A stretch of DNA of 42,786 bases from Candidatus Parcubacteria bacterium (GCA_003599135.1 QZIV01000021.1:1-42786); one strand, 5' to 3'. Positions 24,674 through 33,214 are shown, numbered from the stretch's first letter. Notes: generated from the letters alone by a model not told the origin. Numbers and translations are program-made.

Positions 24674-26089
24674 ATGGCACTCAAGCTTTATAACTCCCTC
24701 ACGCGCCGCGTTGAGATATTCCGACCTCTCTCGAGAGGACGGGCAGTCGGCCTCTACACATGCGGACCGACGGTCTACAACTTTGCGCATATCGGAAATC
24801 TCCGCACGTATATCTTCGAAGACGTCCTCGAAAGGGTTCTCAAATGGAACGGCTACTCGGTAAAGCGAGTAATGAACATCACGGACGTTGGGCATCTTAC
24901 CGGCGATTCGGATATCGGCGGCGACAAGGTTGAGGAAGAGGCAAAGCGAGAAAAAAAGTCCGTAAAGGAGATTGCTGGATTTTATACGAAAGCGTTTTTA
25001 AGAGATCTAAAAGAGCTACGCGTGAGAATTCCCAGAACCCTAGCCCCGGCAACTCGGTATGTTCCCGACCAGATCGAGGTCATCAAGCGCCTCGTGAAAA
25101 AGGACGTCGCTTATGATACGCCGACGGCAGTGTATTTCAACGTAAGAAAATACGGAGCAAAACGGTACCTAAAGCTTTCGCGTCAACCGCTTGGCCAAAA
25201 ACTCATCGGAGCCCGTGAGGCAGTCGTAGCCGACCCGCACAAGAGAAGCCCAGCCGACTTTGTGCTCTGGTTCAAACTGGTGGGGAAATTCAAACACCAT
25301 ATTCTCCGATGGCCTTCACCGTGGGGAGTAGGTTTCCCTGGCTGGCATATCGAGTGCTCCGCGATATCGAGAAAATTTCTGGGACAGCCGTTCGATATCC
25401 ATACCGGCGGAGTGGATCACGTCGGCACGCACCATACGAACGAGATTGCCCAATCAGAGGGCGCGTTCGGGAAACCTCTCGCCCGATTCTGGCTCCACGG
25501 CGAATTTCTTCTCATCGACGAAAAGCGGATGGGTAAATCGGAAGGAAACTTCTTCACGCTCACCGACATCAAAAAAAGAGGTTTTCATCCCCTCGCCTTC
25601 CGATATCTCGTGCTCCAATCCCATTATCAATCGAAACTCAACTTTACGTGGAAAAGCCTAGAGGCGGCGCAGAAAGGACTTGAGGGTCTCTATAAAGAGG
25701 TTTTTAAACTAACTCTCGAAAAGCGGGGGGAAGGCAAAGAGGTTCGTAATCTATTGCGTCCTTTCACCGAGGCAATAAACAAGAACTTAGACGCTCCGCG
25801 CGCACTCTCCTTTCTCCGGAGAGTTGTCGAAAACACTGAACATGCACCGGAGGATAAGCTCGAAACCCTGAAAACAATGGATAAAATCCTCGGTTTGGGC
25901 TTCGAGAAGCCGAAAACAGCTCCGAAGGCAAGCCCTCGCATCTTCACATTGCTGGAGAAGAGAGAAGCGTACCGAAAGAGTAAACAGTTTATCCAGTCCG
26001 ACCGTTTGAGAAAGCAGATTGATAGCTTAGGATATACGATTGAGGATACCGCAGAGGGACCAATCGTATGGCCAAAAAAAATACTTTAA
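24674..26089 (+). CDS. cysS: Cysteinyl-tRNA synthetase
   Basis: 471 aa class I synthetase that charges tRNA-Cys. LYTCGPTVYNFAHIGNLRTY carries the zinc-ligand Cys (C30) and the HIGH-type signature as HIGN (39-42). GWHIECSAIS and HHTNEIAQSE give the other zinc ligands and the Cys pocket. The KMSKS-type loop is KRMGKSEG. The C-terminal helical and anticodon-binding region is present (EDTAEGPIVWPKK). The 3' end overlaps dnaB by 22 bases. Full length for the family. Confidence 0.97.
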   Translation: MALKLYNSLTRRVEIFRPLSRGRAVGLYTCGPTVYNFAHIGNLRTYIFEDVLERVLKWNGYSVKRVMNITDVGHLTGDSDIGGDKVEEEAKREKKSVKEIAGFYTKAFLRDLKELRVRIPRTLAPATRYVPDQIEVIKRLVKKDVAYDTPTAVYFNVRKYGAKRYLKLSRQPLGQKLIGAREAVVADPHKRSPADFVLWFKLVGKFKHHILRWPSPWGVGFPGWHIECSAISRKFLGQPFDIHTGGVDHVGTHHTNEIAQSEGAFGKPLARFWLHGEFLLIDEKRMGKSEGNFFTLTDIKKRGFHPLAFRYLVLQSHYQSKLNFTWKSLEAAQKGLEGLYKEVFKLTLEKRGEGKEVRNLLRPFTEAINKNLDAPRALSFLRRVVENTEHAPEDKLETLKTMDKILGLGFEKPKTAPKASPRIFTLLEKREAYRKSKQFIQSDRLRKQIDSLGYTIEDTAEGPIVWPKKIL

Positions 26090-27429
26090 AACTCCCCCCC
26101 CAAAGCCAGGAAGCCGAACAGGCGGTTTTGGGGAGCATCTTGATCGATAAGAATGCAATTTTCAAAGTCGCGGACCTTCTCGTCGCAAAAGATTTCTACT
26201 TCCCCGCGAATGAAAAAATTTACGATACAATCTTGGAGCTCTATAGCAAGCACCAGCCGATCGATATTATAAGCCTCACCAACCGACTGAAAGAAAAGGA
26301 ATTGCTCCAGGGAGTAGGTGGCTCTAGCTACCTTGCGGAGCTCACGAATCAAGTTGCAACGGCCTCCCATGTGGCGCACTTCGCCCGCATCGTAAAAGAA
26401 AAAAAAGTACTGCGAGATCTCATTGAGGCGTCGGCAGAGATTACCGAGGACGCTTTTGAGCCGACGAACGCTGTCGAGGATCTCCTCGACAGCATCGAAC
26501 AGAAAATACTCGCTATTTCCCAAAAATCGCTCCCGCAAAACTTCATTCACGTCAAAGAAGAACTGAAAACCGCCTACGAACGGATAGAAAAACTTCACGA
26601 GGGCAAGGGCCAGCTCCGCGGAGTTCCAACGGGCTTCGATGATCTCGACAAACTTCTCTCCGGACTCCAAAAATCAGACCTCATAGTCGTAGGAGCTCGG
26701 CCGTCCTTAGGGAAAACCGCTCTCGTCCTCGATATTGCCCGGAACGCGGCGCTCAAGGCCGGAATCCCCGTAGGGATATTTTCTCTTGAAATGTCCCGCG
26801 AGCAGGTTATCGACCGCCTGATCGCAGCAGAATCCCAGGTATCGCTCTGGAAGATACTCACGGGAAGAATTACGGACGACGCGGAATTCCAGCTTATCCA
26901 GAACGCGCTCGACCGCCTTTCGAAATCGAATATCTTCATCGAAGATTCGCCGTCTTTGAACATCATGCAGATGCGCTCGATGGCGCGGCGACTCCAGGTT
27001 GAGCACGGACTCGGCCTCCTTGTCGTGGATTATCTCCAACTTATTACCCCCCGCACCAACTTTGAAAGCATGGTACAGCAGGTCACCGAGATCTCGAGAG
27101 GATTGAAAGCCCTCGCTCGAGAGCTCGAAGTCCCGGTCCTTGCGGTTTCACAGCTTTCGCGGGCCGTGGATCAAAGAGAAGTCAAAGTCCCCCGTCTTGC
27201 GGATTTAAGAGAAAGCGGTTCCATCGAACAAGACAGCGACGTCGTACTTTTCATTTACCGGAAAGACCGGGACAAGATGGACGTCCCGATGGAGGAACAA
27301 AACATCGCGCAGTTGAACGTCGCGAAGCATCGGAATGGACCCCTGGGGAGCGTCAACCTCCGGTTCGATCCCGAACGAGTGAGCTTTAAAGCCGTTGAAA
27401 CGAGATACGGAGATCTTGAATCGCTATGA
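26068..27429 (+). CDS. dnaB: Replicative DNA helicase DnaB
   Basis: 453 aa. N-terminal domain (SQEAEQAVLGSILIDKNAIF) and RecA-type C-terminal domain with Walker A GARPSLGKTAL (near 207), SLEMSREQVIDRLIA, Walker B LLVVDYLQLI, and RESGSIEQDSDVVLFIYR. Hexameric helicase that unwinds DNA ahead of the replisome. It overlaps cysS at its start and recR at its end (ATGA). No intein. Confidence 0.97.
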   Translation: MAKKNTLKLPPQSQEAEQAVLGSILIDKNAIFKVADLLVAKDFYFPANEKIYDTILELYSKHQPIDIISLTNRLKEKELLQGVGGSSYLAELTNQVATASHVAHFARIVKEKKVLRDLIEASAEITEDAFEPTNAVEDLLDSIEQKILAISQKSLPQNFIHVKEELKTAYERIEKLHEGKGQLRGVPTGFDDLDKLLSGLQKSDLIVVGARPSLGKTALVLDIARNAALKAGIPVGIFSLEMSREQVIDRLIAAESQVSLWKILTGRITDDAEFQLIQNALDRLSKSNIFIEDSPSLNIMQMRSMARRLQVEHGLGLLVVDYLQLITPRTNFESMVQQVTEISRGLKALARELEVPVLAVSQLSRAVDQREVKVPRLADLRESGSIEQDSDVVLFIYRKDRDKMDVPMEEQNIAQLNVAKHRNGPLGSVNLRFDPERVSFKAVETRYGDLESL

Positions 27430-28028
27430 AATTGCCCGATCCGATCAAGAAGGTTGTTGCGGAGCTTTCTGAATTGCCATCCATCGGCCCCCGCCAGGCA
27501 ATCCGCTTGGCGTTTTATCTTGTCTTAAAAGGCAAAGACCGGATTCGAACGCTCGCGAGAGAAATAGGAGACCTTGAAAAAATAAAAACGTGCGAGCGCT
27601 GTTTTTTTATTCATCAAAACACGGGATCGCTCTGCGATACCTGCGAAAGTCCTTCGCGAAGAAAAGACCTCATTATGATCGTGGAAAAAGAAACTGATCT
27701 TATATCGCTCGAAAACACAGGGAAATTCGGTGGGCGTTACTTTATCGTCGGCATTATTCCAAAAACCGGATTATTGGAAGATTGGCAAAAACTCCGTATT
27801 CAGAACTTGAAAAGCTTTATTCAAAAGGAGCTTGGCGGCCAAGCGGAAGAAATTATTTTTGCCTTCAATCCTTCGACCGCAGGAGATTTCAACGCCTCGC
27901 TAATCACGAAGGAGCTGCGGTCTCTCGCAAAAAAAATCAGCCGCCTTGGGAGAGGGCTTCCGACCGGCGGCGAAATCGAGTTTGCAGACGACGAGACGCT
28001 TGGTGCCTCGCTTGAGAGGCGCAGTTAA
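27426..28028 (+). CDS. recR: Recombination mediator RecR
   Basis: 200 aa. HhH motif (LSELPSIGPRQAIRLAFYL), C4 zinc finger (CERCFFIHQNTGSLCDTC, residues 57-74), Toprim domain (LIMIVEKETDL, YFIVGIIPKTG, IIFAFNPSTAGDFNA) and C-terminal Walker-B-like region (SRLGRGLPTGGEIEFADDET). Acts with RecO/RecF in loading RecA at gaps. Full length. It is followed by an in-frame duplicate of its last 13 codons (separate entry). Confidence 0.96.
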   Translation: MKLPDPIKKVVAELSELPSIGPRQAIRLAFYLVLKGKDRIRTLAREIGDLEKIKTCERCFFIHQNTGSLCDTCESPSRRKDLIMIVEKETDLISLENTGKFGGRYFIVGIIPKTGLLEDWQKLRIQNLKSFIQKELGGQAEEIIFAFNPSTAGDFNASLITKELRSLAKKISRLGRGLPTGGEIEFADDETLGASLERRS

Positions 28029-28036
28029 AAACTGTG

Positions 28037-28055
28037 GTCCCGCCATCGGCGGGAC
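28037..28055. repeat. Perfect GC palindrome between the two recR tails
   Basis: GTCCCGCC-ATC-GGCGGGAC, an 8-bp stem with a 3-base loop and no T-run. It is the cleanest example of the CCCGCC/GGCGGG palindrome type in this window. Confidence 0.75.
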
Positions 28056-28094
28056 GACGAGACGCTCGGAAGTGCGCTCGAGCGGAGATCATAA
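28053..28094 (+). pseudogene. Second, diverged copy of the recR C-terminus
   Basis: In frame with recR, 24 bases past its stop, these 13 codons encode DDETLGSALERRS and then TAA. The real recR tail encodes DDETLGASLERRS. The two DNA segments share the first 14 bases but differ at many synonymous positions (CTT/CTC, GAG AGG/GAG CGG, CGC/AGA, AGT/TCA). This is expected if one allele came from a diverged relative and the old tail was left behind, not from a recent slippage duplication. Confidence 0.8.
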
Positions 28095-28101
28095 AAAATC
28101 A

Positions 28102-28142
28102 GGGGGGCCCTCCGTATTGCTTAGAGAAACCCCCCTTTTGTG
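28102..28142. terminator. Bidirectional terminator between recR and the small-protein cassette
   Basis: GGGGGG (28102-28107) pairs with CCCCCC (28130-28135), followed by TTTT on the plus strand. On the minus strand the CCCCCC side is followed within a few bases by a T-run (TGATTTTTTATG). It can end the cysS-dnaB-recR transcript and the converging minus-strand transcript. Confidence 0.7.
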
Positions 28143-28159
28143 CGGCTGTGCGGGGAACC

Positions 28160-28462
28160 TTACCCGTTCCGGTGTACCAGAACACCCCCCTCGCTTCCCT
28201 CGACTTCCTGAAGTACCGTGAAGCCGAGTTTCTGCAGAGCATCAGTAAGAACCCTGCGGCCGTCTTCGACGCTCCTGCCCGGAACAAGCTCAATCGTGAT
28301 CTCGCCGGGTTGAGCCGAGGGCTCCAAGTCGTCGTGGAGTTCCACGAGGATTTCGAAGTACTTCCTGACCGCGATGACCTCGAAACCCTGCAGTTGCGTG
28401 AGACGTTCGGCAAAGCGCATACCTCGCATGAACTTCTGGAGTTCCATAGGATCGATATTCAT
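28160..28462 (-). CDS. Small protein of unknown function (100 aa)
   Basis: Start at MNIDPMELQKFM (28462), preceded by GGGAGAG at SD distance. Mixed alpha/beta composition (FEVIAVRKYFEILVELHDDL, EITIELVPGRSVEDGRRVLT). No membrane segment or Cys motif. Second gene of a two-gene unit with promoter, SD and terminator of its own. No family recognised. Confidence 0.6.
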   Translation of the reverse strand: MNIDPMELQKFMRGMRFAERLTQLQGFEVIAVRKYFEILVELHDDLEPSAQPGEITIELVPGRSVEDGRRVLTDALQKLGFTVLQEVEGSEGGVLVHRNG

Positions 28463-28493
28463 TGATTCTCTCCCGATTTCAAGATCTGCGCGG

Positions 28494-28721
28494 CTAGGCC
28501 GTCGCAGGCACTGCAACGGTTGACCTGCAGCTTTCCTTCGTGAAAGCGAGAATGGCCATGAAACCGTGTTCACAGTCCAAGGGATCCGAAGGATCCATTC
28601 CCATAGCAGTAAGTGCGCTCGGGAATGCTTCTTCTGATTTCTCCTCGGACGCCGTCATGGCCTGCACAATCAGCCGGCCCAGAAATTCTTTCGAGACCGG
28701 ATTGCCTCGTATCGGTGACAT
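28494..28721 (-). CDS. Small protein of unknown function (75 aa)
   Basis: Start at MSPIRGNPVSKEF (28721), with GAGGGG about 9 bases upstream; a longer start at 28748 is possible. Soluble, acidic middle (TASEEKSEEAFPSALTAMGM), C-terminus TKESCRSTVAVPATA. First gene of the unit, about 53 bases downstream of the predicted transcription start; 31 bases separate it from the second gene. No family recognised. Confidence 0.55.
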   Translation of the reverse strand: MSPIRGNPVSKEFLGRLIVQAMTASEEKSEEAFPSALTAMGMDPSDPLDCEHGFMAILAFTKESCRSTVAVPATA

Positions 28722-28780
28722 TGCGCTTTCCCCCTCAGGTAAAGTCAAATTGGCGATCTTCCGCCAAATTGCTGGGAGAA

Positions 28781-28809
28781 ATTATAAACCATAAAATCGA
28801 TGTTGTCAA
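28781..28809 (-). promoter_or_regulatory. Consensus promoter of the small-protein cassette, with hairpin leader
   Basis: TTGACA (28809-28804), 17 bases, TATAAT (28786-28781), both perfect. The leader of about 53 nt contains a hairpin (TTGGCG-GAAGAT-CGCCAA) before the SD. This contrasts with the leaderless layout of most promoters here. Confidence 0.88.
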
Positions 28810-28833
28810 GTCAATATAAGAACTTTTAGCCGT

Positions 28834-28906
28834 GCCCCGTAGTAAACTGCGAGGGAGATGCCCCGTAGGCACTGCACTTAAACAACTCGCAGTTCTACTA
28901 CGGGGC
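28834..28906. repeat. Long inverted repeat overlapping the ychF stop
   Basis: 28834-28853 (GCCCCGTAGTAAACTGCGAG) pairs with 28886-28906 with a single bulged base; the loop is 32 bases and contains a third partial copy (GCCCCGTAGGCACTGC). The ychF TAG stop (28900-28898) lies inside the right arm. No T-run follows on the minus strand, so it may protect the 3' end rather than terminate. Confidence 0.8.
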
Positions 28907-29902
28907 GTGCCGAATCACCATCACATCTCCGTCTTCTACCACGTATTCCTTCCCCTCAAGGCGGATGAGCCCCTTTTGCCTCGCTTCGCTCCAACTCCCA
29001 GCTTCAAGGAGCTCCTCCCATCGAATAACCTCCGCGCGGATGAAATTCTTCTCGAAGTCGGTATGGATCACCCCAGCCGCCTGGGGAGCTTTCGTTCCCC
29101 TTTCAATTGTCCACGCCCGTGTTTCCATATCGCCGGTAGTGAGAAAACTTATAAGATCGAGCACTTCATAGGCCTTCGAGATGAGCCCCGGAACAGCTTC
29201 CGCGTCTCCGAGATTTGCCACGATGAAATCTCCGCCGAGAGCTTTTATTCTCTCTACGAGATCGAGAGCCACTTCTTCTTCCCGGCCATTGAGGAGAACA
29301 AGCTGCCGCTTCGCCGTCAAAAGCTGAAGTTCCCGCACTATATCCTCGCCTCGAAACGGCAGAGCGAGACCTCCTTTTTCGAGTTCCGCGCGAACGCGCT
29401 TCGCGATCTCGAAATTCTTAATTGCCTGCTTATCTCCACTTTTTGCTTCGCCCTCTAGTTTTTTGAGTCGTTTATCGAGTGTTTCTATATCTTTGAGCGC
29501 AAGCTCTGTTTCCACGATCTCCAAGTCGCGAAGAGGATCCACGGCCTGCTCAATATGGATAATCCTATCATCTTTAAAAACACGGAGTACGACGACAATC
29601 GCTTGGGTTTCTCTGATATGCGAAAGAAACTGATTTCCGAGTCCTTCTCCCTTACTTGCGCCTTTTACAAGGCCCGCGATATCGTAAAACTCAACAACGG
29701 CCGGAATGATCTTTTTTGATTTGCTTATCTTCGCAAGCCGCTCGAGTCGGTCGTCGGGAACCGCCACCACTCCCACATTCGGATCAATCGTTGCGAACGG
29801 ATAATTCGCGATATGCACCGCCTGCTTCGTAAGCGCCTTGAAGAGAGTCGATTTACCGACGTTGGGAAGACCAACGATGCCGATGGAGAGTTTCTGGCTC
29901 AT
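28898..29902 (-). CDS. ychF: Ribosome-associated ATPase YchF (Obg-like)
   Basis: 334 aa. G1 loop GIVGLPNVGKSTLFKALT (residues 8-25), NYPFATIDPNVGVVAVPD (the family's G2 region), DIAGLVKGASKGEGLGNQFL (G3 and switch), a helical insertion and a C-terminal TGS-like domain (WTIERGTKAPQAAGVIHTDF). TRAFAC-class protein that prefers ATP and binds ribosomes. Slightly shorter than the usual 363 aa. The last codons lie in an inverted repeat. Confidence 0.95.
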   Translation of the reverse strand: MSQKLSIGIVGLPNVGKSTLFKALTKQAVHIANYPFATIDPNVGVVAVPDDRLERLAKISKSKKIIPAVVEFYDIAGLVKGASKGEGLGNQFLSHIRETQAIVVVLRVFKDDRIIHIEQAVDPLRDLEIVETELALKDIETLDKRLKKLEGEAKSGDKQAIKNFEIAKRVRAELEKGGLALPFRGEDIVRELQLLTAKRQLVLLNGREEEVALDLVERIKALGGDFIVANLGDAEAVPGLISKAYEVLDLISFLTTGDMETRAWTIERGTKAPQAAGVIHTDFEKNFIRAEVIRWEELLEAGSWSEARQKGLIRLEGKEYVVEDGDVMVIRHAP

Positions 29903-29914
29903 ATGGGTTCGTAG

Positions 29915-29943
29915 TTTACAGTACCGCGAGATAGTTGTAAATT
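29915..29943 (+). promoter_or_regulatory. Promoter of the secreted IPT/Ig protein
   Basis: TTTACA (29915-29920), 17 bases, TAAATT (29938-29943), then 8 bases to the ATG at 29952. It fits the leaderless layout seen at other genes, with a weaker -10. Confidence 0.5.
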
Positions 29944-29951
29944 AATATGGC

Positions 29952-31607
29952 ATGAAAAAACGCTGGTTTGCTTTTTTTATTTCGCTCGCCATATCTTTCC
30001 TCGCCTATACCGAGGCTTCCGTGCAGACCGGAGATATTATCCAGATAAACAACCTTGTCGTTGAGTCCGTTTCGGGCGGAACCATCCCCGGCGAGATTAT
30101 CGCTTCCCGAGAACGACCTGACGCCAAAGCGAAGACGACTTGTGTCCGCTTCGAATCGCTAGAGTCGAAAGTCGCGATTCCAGGACTTTGCCCTAATCCC
30201 CCGGTCACCTCATCGGCTTTCCCGAATTTCCGCATTGCGGTACAAAACGACACCAAGCTCATCCTTCGCGATCGACAAGCGGGATCCCTTTCGAACTTCG
30301 GCAAAGGAGACCGAATCAACGTTTTTGGAGTGTACACCGAAGAAGGGACGCTCCGAGCCACAGTCCTGCGAAACATCACAAAACCGATTCCGCAAGACTT
30401 TATCCAACTCCTCAATCTGGAGGTAGCCGGCATTTCGAACGACGGACAGAAAACTATATTTGCCATCCAACGCCCCGATGCGGCCTGCCAGGGATTCGCC
30501 AGGGGCTGGAAAGAAGACATTCCCTGCCCCATCGGAATCAGCACCGATTCGCAGAGCAAGTTTCTGGACGGAAGACTCCCGGATGCAGTGAAAACACAAC
30601 TTCATTTCGTTCGGAAGTATGAAATCGTCGTTACTCCGACAACCAGTGTTCTCGACCGATCAAGAACTCCTATGAAAAGCGATGATATCGGCGTGGGCGA
30701 CTCCATAAACGTCTATGGTGCCATCACCCAAAAAGATGCGCCCCAAGTCGAAGCGGAAATCCTCCGAGACCTTTCCAAACCGAGGAACGCCAGCGAGATT
30801 CAGCAATTCGAGGGAATCATTACACGGATCAACCAGGGCGATGGGAGCTTTCTGGTTCGCACCCGAGATGGCAAGCAGATCACTGTTCCCACATCGTTCC
30901 AAGTCGACAGCTTTATAAAAATTCGAGGAATTCTCGACGAACTTGGAGACAAGCTCTCCGAAGTTACCGAAATCGTTCTCCAAAAGAAAAGCGATGTGGA
31001 TCCGATCCCTGCAATCACCCGAATAACGCCGGGTACTGGACCCATCGGGACCGAAATCGTGCTTATGGGTTCCGGATTTACGCCACAAGGAAACTCCATC
31101 AATTTCGGCACGGCCCAGCGGCTTATATCGAACCTTTCCTCTGCCGACGGAAAGACACTCTTATTCATTATTCCGGCAACGCTCTGTATTTCGGGAACAG
31201 TGTGTCCCGATGTCGTGCTCTCGCAGGGCAACTACGACGTTTCGGTAAGCAACAAGAATGGGTTAAGCAACGCCATTTCTTTCTCTGTTGCTCCATTGCC
31301 TCCTCTGGGATTTACGACTCCGTCTCTGCCTCAAGCGATCGAAAACTCCCGGTACTCTACCACGATAGAGGCTCGCGGAGGCGCCGGCACGTATAAATGG
31401 CAGATTACCCAAGGATCACTCCCGCCGGGACTCCAGATAATTCCCGGGACGTGCGCAAACGAGCCGTGCAGGGCGCCGCTTACCATAAAAGGCACCCCGA
31501 CGATCCCCGGGAATTATTCCTTTACGCTTACCCTCACTTCCCGAAACGAAACCGTATCGCAAGCGTTCACTTTGGTTGTAGTCTACGCAGTGAGCACCGG
31601 GTACTAA
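29952..31607 (+). CDS. Secreted multidomain protein with IPT/TIG and Ig-like domains (551 aa)
   Basis: Signal peptide MKKRWFAFFISLAISFLAYT. Two homologous N-terminal domains follow (residues 28-145 and 147-278), each ending in a similar motif: KGDRINVFGVYTEEGTLRA...LRNITKP and VGDSINVYGAITQKD...LRDLSKP. They resemble OB-fold-like DUF5666 domains. A third, shorter copy runs to about 345. Next is an IPT/TIG domain (PAITRITPGTGPIGTEIVLM) and a putative Ig domain (SRYSTTIEARGGAGTYKWQI, GTPTIPGNYSFTLTLTSRNE). No C-terminal anchor is seen. Probably an exported surface or adhesion protein; ligand unknown. It overlaps the convergent hydrolase gene by 4 bases. Confidence 0.8.
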   Translation: MKKRWFAFFISLAISFLAYTEASVQTGDIIQINNLVVESVSGGTIPGEIIASRERPDAKAKTTCVRFESLESKVAIPGLCPNPPVTSSAFPNFRIAVQNDTKLILRDRQAGSLSNFGKGDRINVFGVYTEEGTLRATVLRNITKPIPQDFIQLLNLEVAGISNDGQKTIFAIQRPDAACQGFARGWKEDIPCPIGISTDSQSKFLDGRLPDAVKTQLHFVRKYEIVVTPTTSVLDRSRTPMKSDDIGVGDSINVYGAITQKDAPQVEAEILRDLSKPRNASEIQQFEGIITRINQGDGSFLVRTRDGKQITVPTSFQVDSFIKIRGILDELGDKLSEVTEIVLQKKSDVDPIPAITRITPGTGPIGTEIVLMGSGFTPQGNSINFGTAQRLISNLSSADGKTLLFIIPATLCISGTVCPDVVLSQGNYDVSVSNKNGLSNAISFSVAPLPPLGFTTPSLPQAIENSRYSTTIEARGGAGTYKWQITQGSLPPGLQIIPGTCANEPCRAPLTIKGTPTIPGNYSFTLTLTSRNETVSQAFTLVVVYAVSTGY

Positions 31608-32371
31608 GCCGAGAGACGTCTCGAGAGGAATTTCCTGATCCTCTTGTAAATCTTTGGCTGCATGATTTTATAGAGAATTCTGTGTCCTCCGGTTCTGAAG
31701 GGTAAAAATTCTGCGCCGATGGCTCTCGCAAATTTCTCCACCGGCCCAAATGAAACAGAGTCATCGTTTCTAGCGTGCAGAATAATGATCTTTCTGCCAT
31801 CGATTTCCTTGGCGTACGCCCTCGGGTTGTAGAACATTCCCCCTCCGAGTTTTCCCCAGTCCTTCATCGAAAAACGATACGCCTCGCCGAAGGCATCTTT
31901 GACGAATCGAGCAACGAAGCCCATCGGTTCTGCCTTGCTCGGCGCCCGCCAGTCGACAACTGGAGAAACTGCGACTACTTTCGTCACCCGAGAATCCCGC
32001 GAAGCAAGGATGCCCGCTGGCCCTCCGAAACTCGAAGCAATGAGATAGATAGCTTTCGGCTTGATTGTATAACTCTTCCCGTCCCAAAGACTTCGAAAAC
32101 CCCTGGGAAGCTGGTCTATAACGTCCAAAATGTCCCGCTCTGGCGACTTCGCTAAGAACCTCCCGCCGCTCTCCCAGCTCCCACGATACCGAGGATGGAA
32201 TACCCAGTATCCTTTCTTCGAGAAAAACTCCAAAAACGGCCGCTTATAGGGCGTCGTGGGCATTCCGTCGCAGAAAATAATAACTCTCCCTTTTCGCCAA
32301 TCTTTTCGCTGTCCTGGATGCAAAAATTCCGCAACGATTTCTTTTTTAAAACGAGTACGAAACGGGCTCAT
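31604..32371 (-). CDS. Alpha/beta hydrolase (255 aa)
   Basis: Start at MSPFRTRFKKE (32371); TACTAT lies 9 bases upstream. Fold markers: VIIFCDGMPTTPYKRP (oxyanion region), HPRYRGSWESGG, nucleophile elbow IASSFGGPAG with Ser in a SxGG context, acid HARNDDSVSFGPVE, and catalytic His in RTGGHRIL. Prolyl-oligopeptidase/esterase-like; the substrate cannot be told. The nucleophile motif ASSFGG deviates from the usual GxSxG at its first position. Convergent with the secreted protein gene. Confidence 0.8.
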   Translation of the reverse strand: MSPFRTRFKKEIVAEFLHPGQRKDWRKGRVIIFCDGMPTTPYKRPFLEFFSKKGYWVFHPRYRGSWESGGRFLAKSPERDILDVIDQLPRGFRSLWDGKSYTIKPKAIYLIASSFGGPAGILASRDSRVTKVVAVSPVVDWRAPSKAEPMGFVARFVKDAFGEAYRFSMKDWGKLGGGMFYNPRAYAKEIDGRKIIILHARNDDSVSFGPVEKFARAIGAEFLPFRTGGHRILYKIMQPKIYKRIRKFLSRRLSA

Positions 32372-32393
32372 ATAAAACAAATAGTAATCGAGA

Positions 32394-32450
32394 CGAAAAG
32401 AAAAAGGAAACCGGTCATCACAGAGCCGCCGAAGCTCTGCTCACGGTTTC
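32394..32450 (-). terminator. Terminator downstream of the 206 aa gene
   Basis: On the minus strand: GGAAACCG ... CGGTTTCC (arms 32450-32443 and 32412-32405) with an inner CAGAGC/GCTCTG stem, followed by TTTTTCTTTTCG. Confidence 0.75.
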
Positions 32451-32474
32451 CAATTAAAAACGGCGATGAAGATG

Positions 32475-33095
32475 TTAGTACCATCCTGTATCGACTACTC
32501 GCTTACCACCAATCCTGAGGACCTGGTGAGTTCTGCCGCAAGAACAACTTACAACGTCGATCACTCGCCCCTCTTCGTTGTTGTCTTGTTTCCCGATTTG
32601 CTCTCGAACCAGCGCACGACGAAACAGTTCTCTCTGTTTCTCTTTGCCAGGAGTTCCAGGAGCATGAACAGAACTTTCATCCATCGCATGGCGAAGAACC
32701 ATTCGAGCGATGTCCGACAACCGCGAAGGCGTAAGAGCGTTTACGTTTACCCAGATACACCCTGGACACGCGAGTACGAGCAACTTTTTTCGCTCCAACG
32801 GAAACGTTTGTATTCGAAGTCCCTCCGGCCTCCCGCCGCACCTAACGACTAGAGAAACATCGTTTCCCCGAAAGCGAACGGTTCCCTGAATACGCCAAGC
32901 CGATCCGGTTCCGGAATCGAATGGATCTGTAAGTCTTTCTGTGCCAGAAGGGAAGTTGCAGATTAGACGTGGACGTTTTACTGTTTGGTCCGGACACACG
33001 ATCGAAGCAAGAATGCTACAGGCCCCGCGATCGCTCGGTTCTGCGTAGATAACACCGAAAACAGGGTACTGCAGTCGAGGTCCTCTTGGTTCCAT
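32475..33095 (-). CDS. Unknown protein with C-terminal Cys motif (206 aa)
   Basis: Start at MEPRGPRLQYPVFG (33095), with a strong AGGAGGA 8 bases upstream; a longer frame to 33131 lacks an SD. Contains paired Cys (LACPGCIWVN near residue 106; VSCSCGRTHQVLRIGGKRVV near the end), which could bind a metal. Many Arg and Gly; no membrane segment. A single-gene unit with a hairpin leader (TTCAGGCC/GGCCTGAA) and terminator, unlike the neighbouring leaderless genes. No family recognised. Confidence 0.6.
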   Translation of the reverse strand: MEPRGPRLQYPVFGVIYAEPSDRGACSILASIVCPDQTVKRPRLICNFPSGTERLTDPFDSGTGSAWRIQGTVRFRGNDVSLVVRCGGRPEGLRIQTFPLERKKLLVLACPGCIWVNVNALTPSRLSDIARMVLRHAMDESSVHAPGTPGKEKQRELFRRALVREQIGKQDNNEEGRVIDVVSCSCGRTHQVLRIGGKRVVDTGWY

Positions 33096-33214
33096 TGGTT
33101 TTCTTCCTCCTATGAAGTTGTTAAGTTGCATTCAGGCCGAGCTCGTCGAGGATTTCTCTCTACAGTCGCGGCCTGAAAGTTGATCATGGGATACGAGCAA
33201 TTTTCAGACCACAA

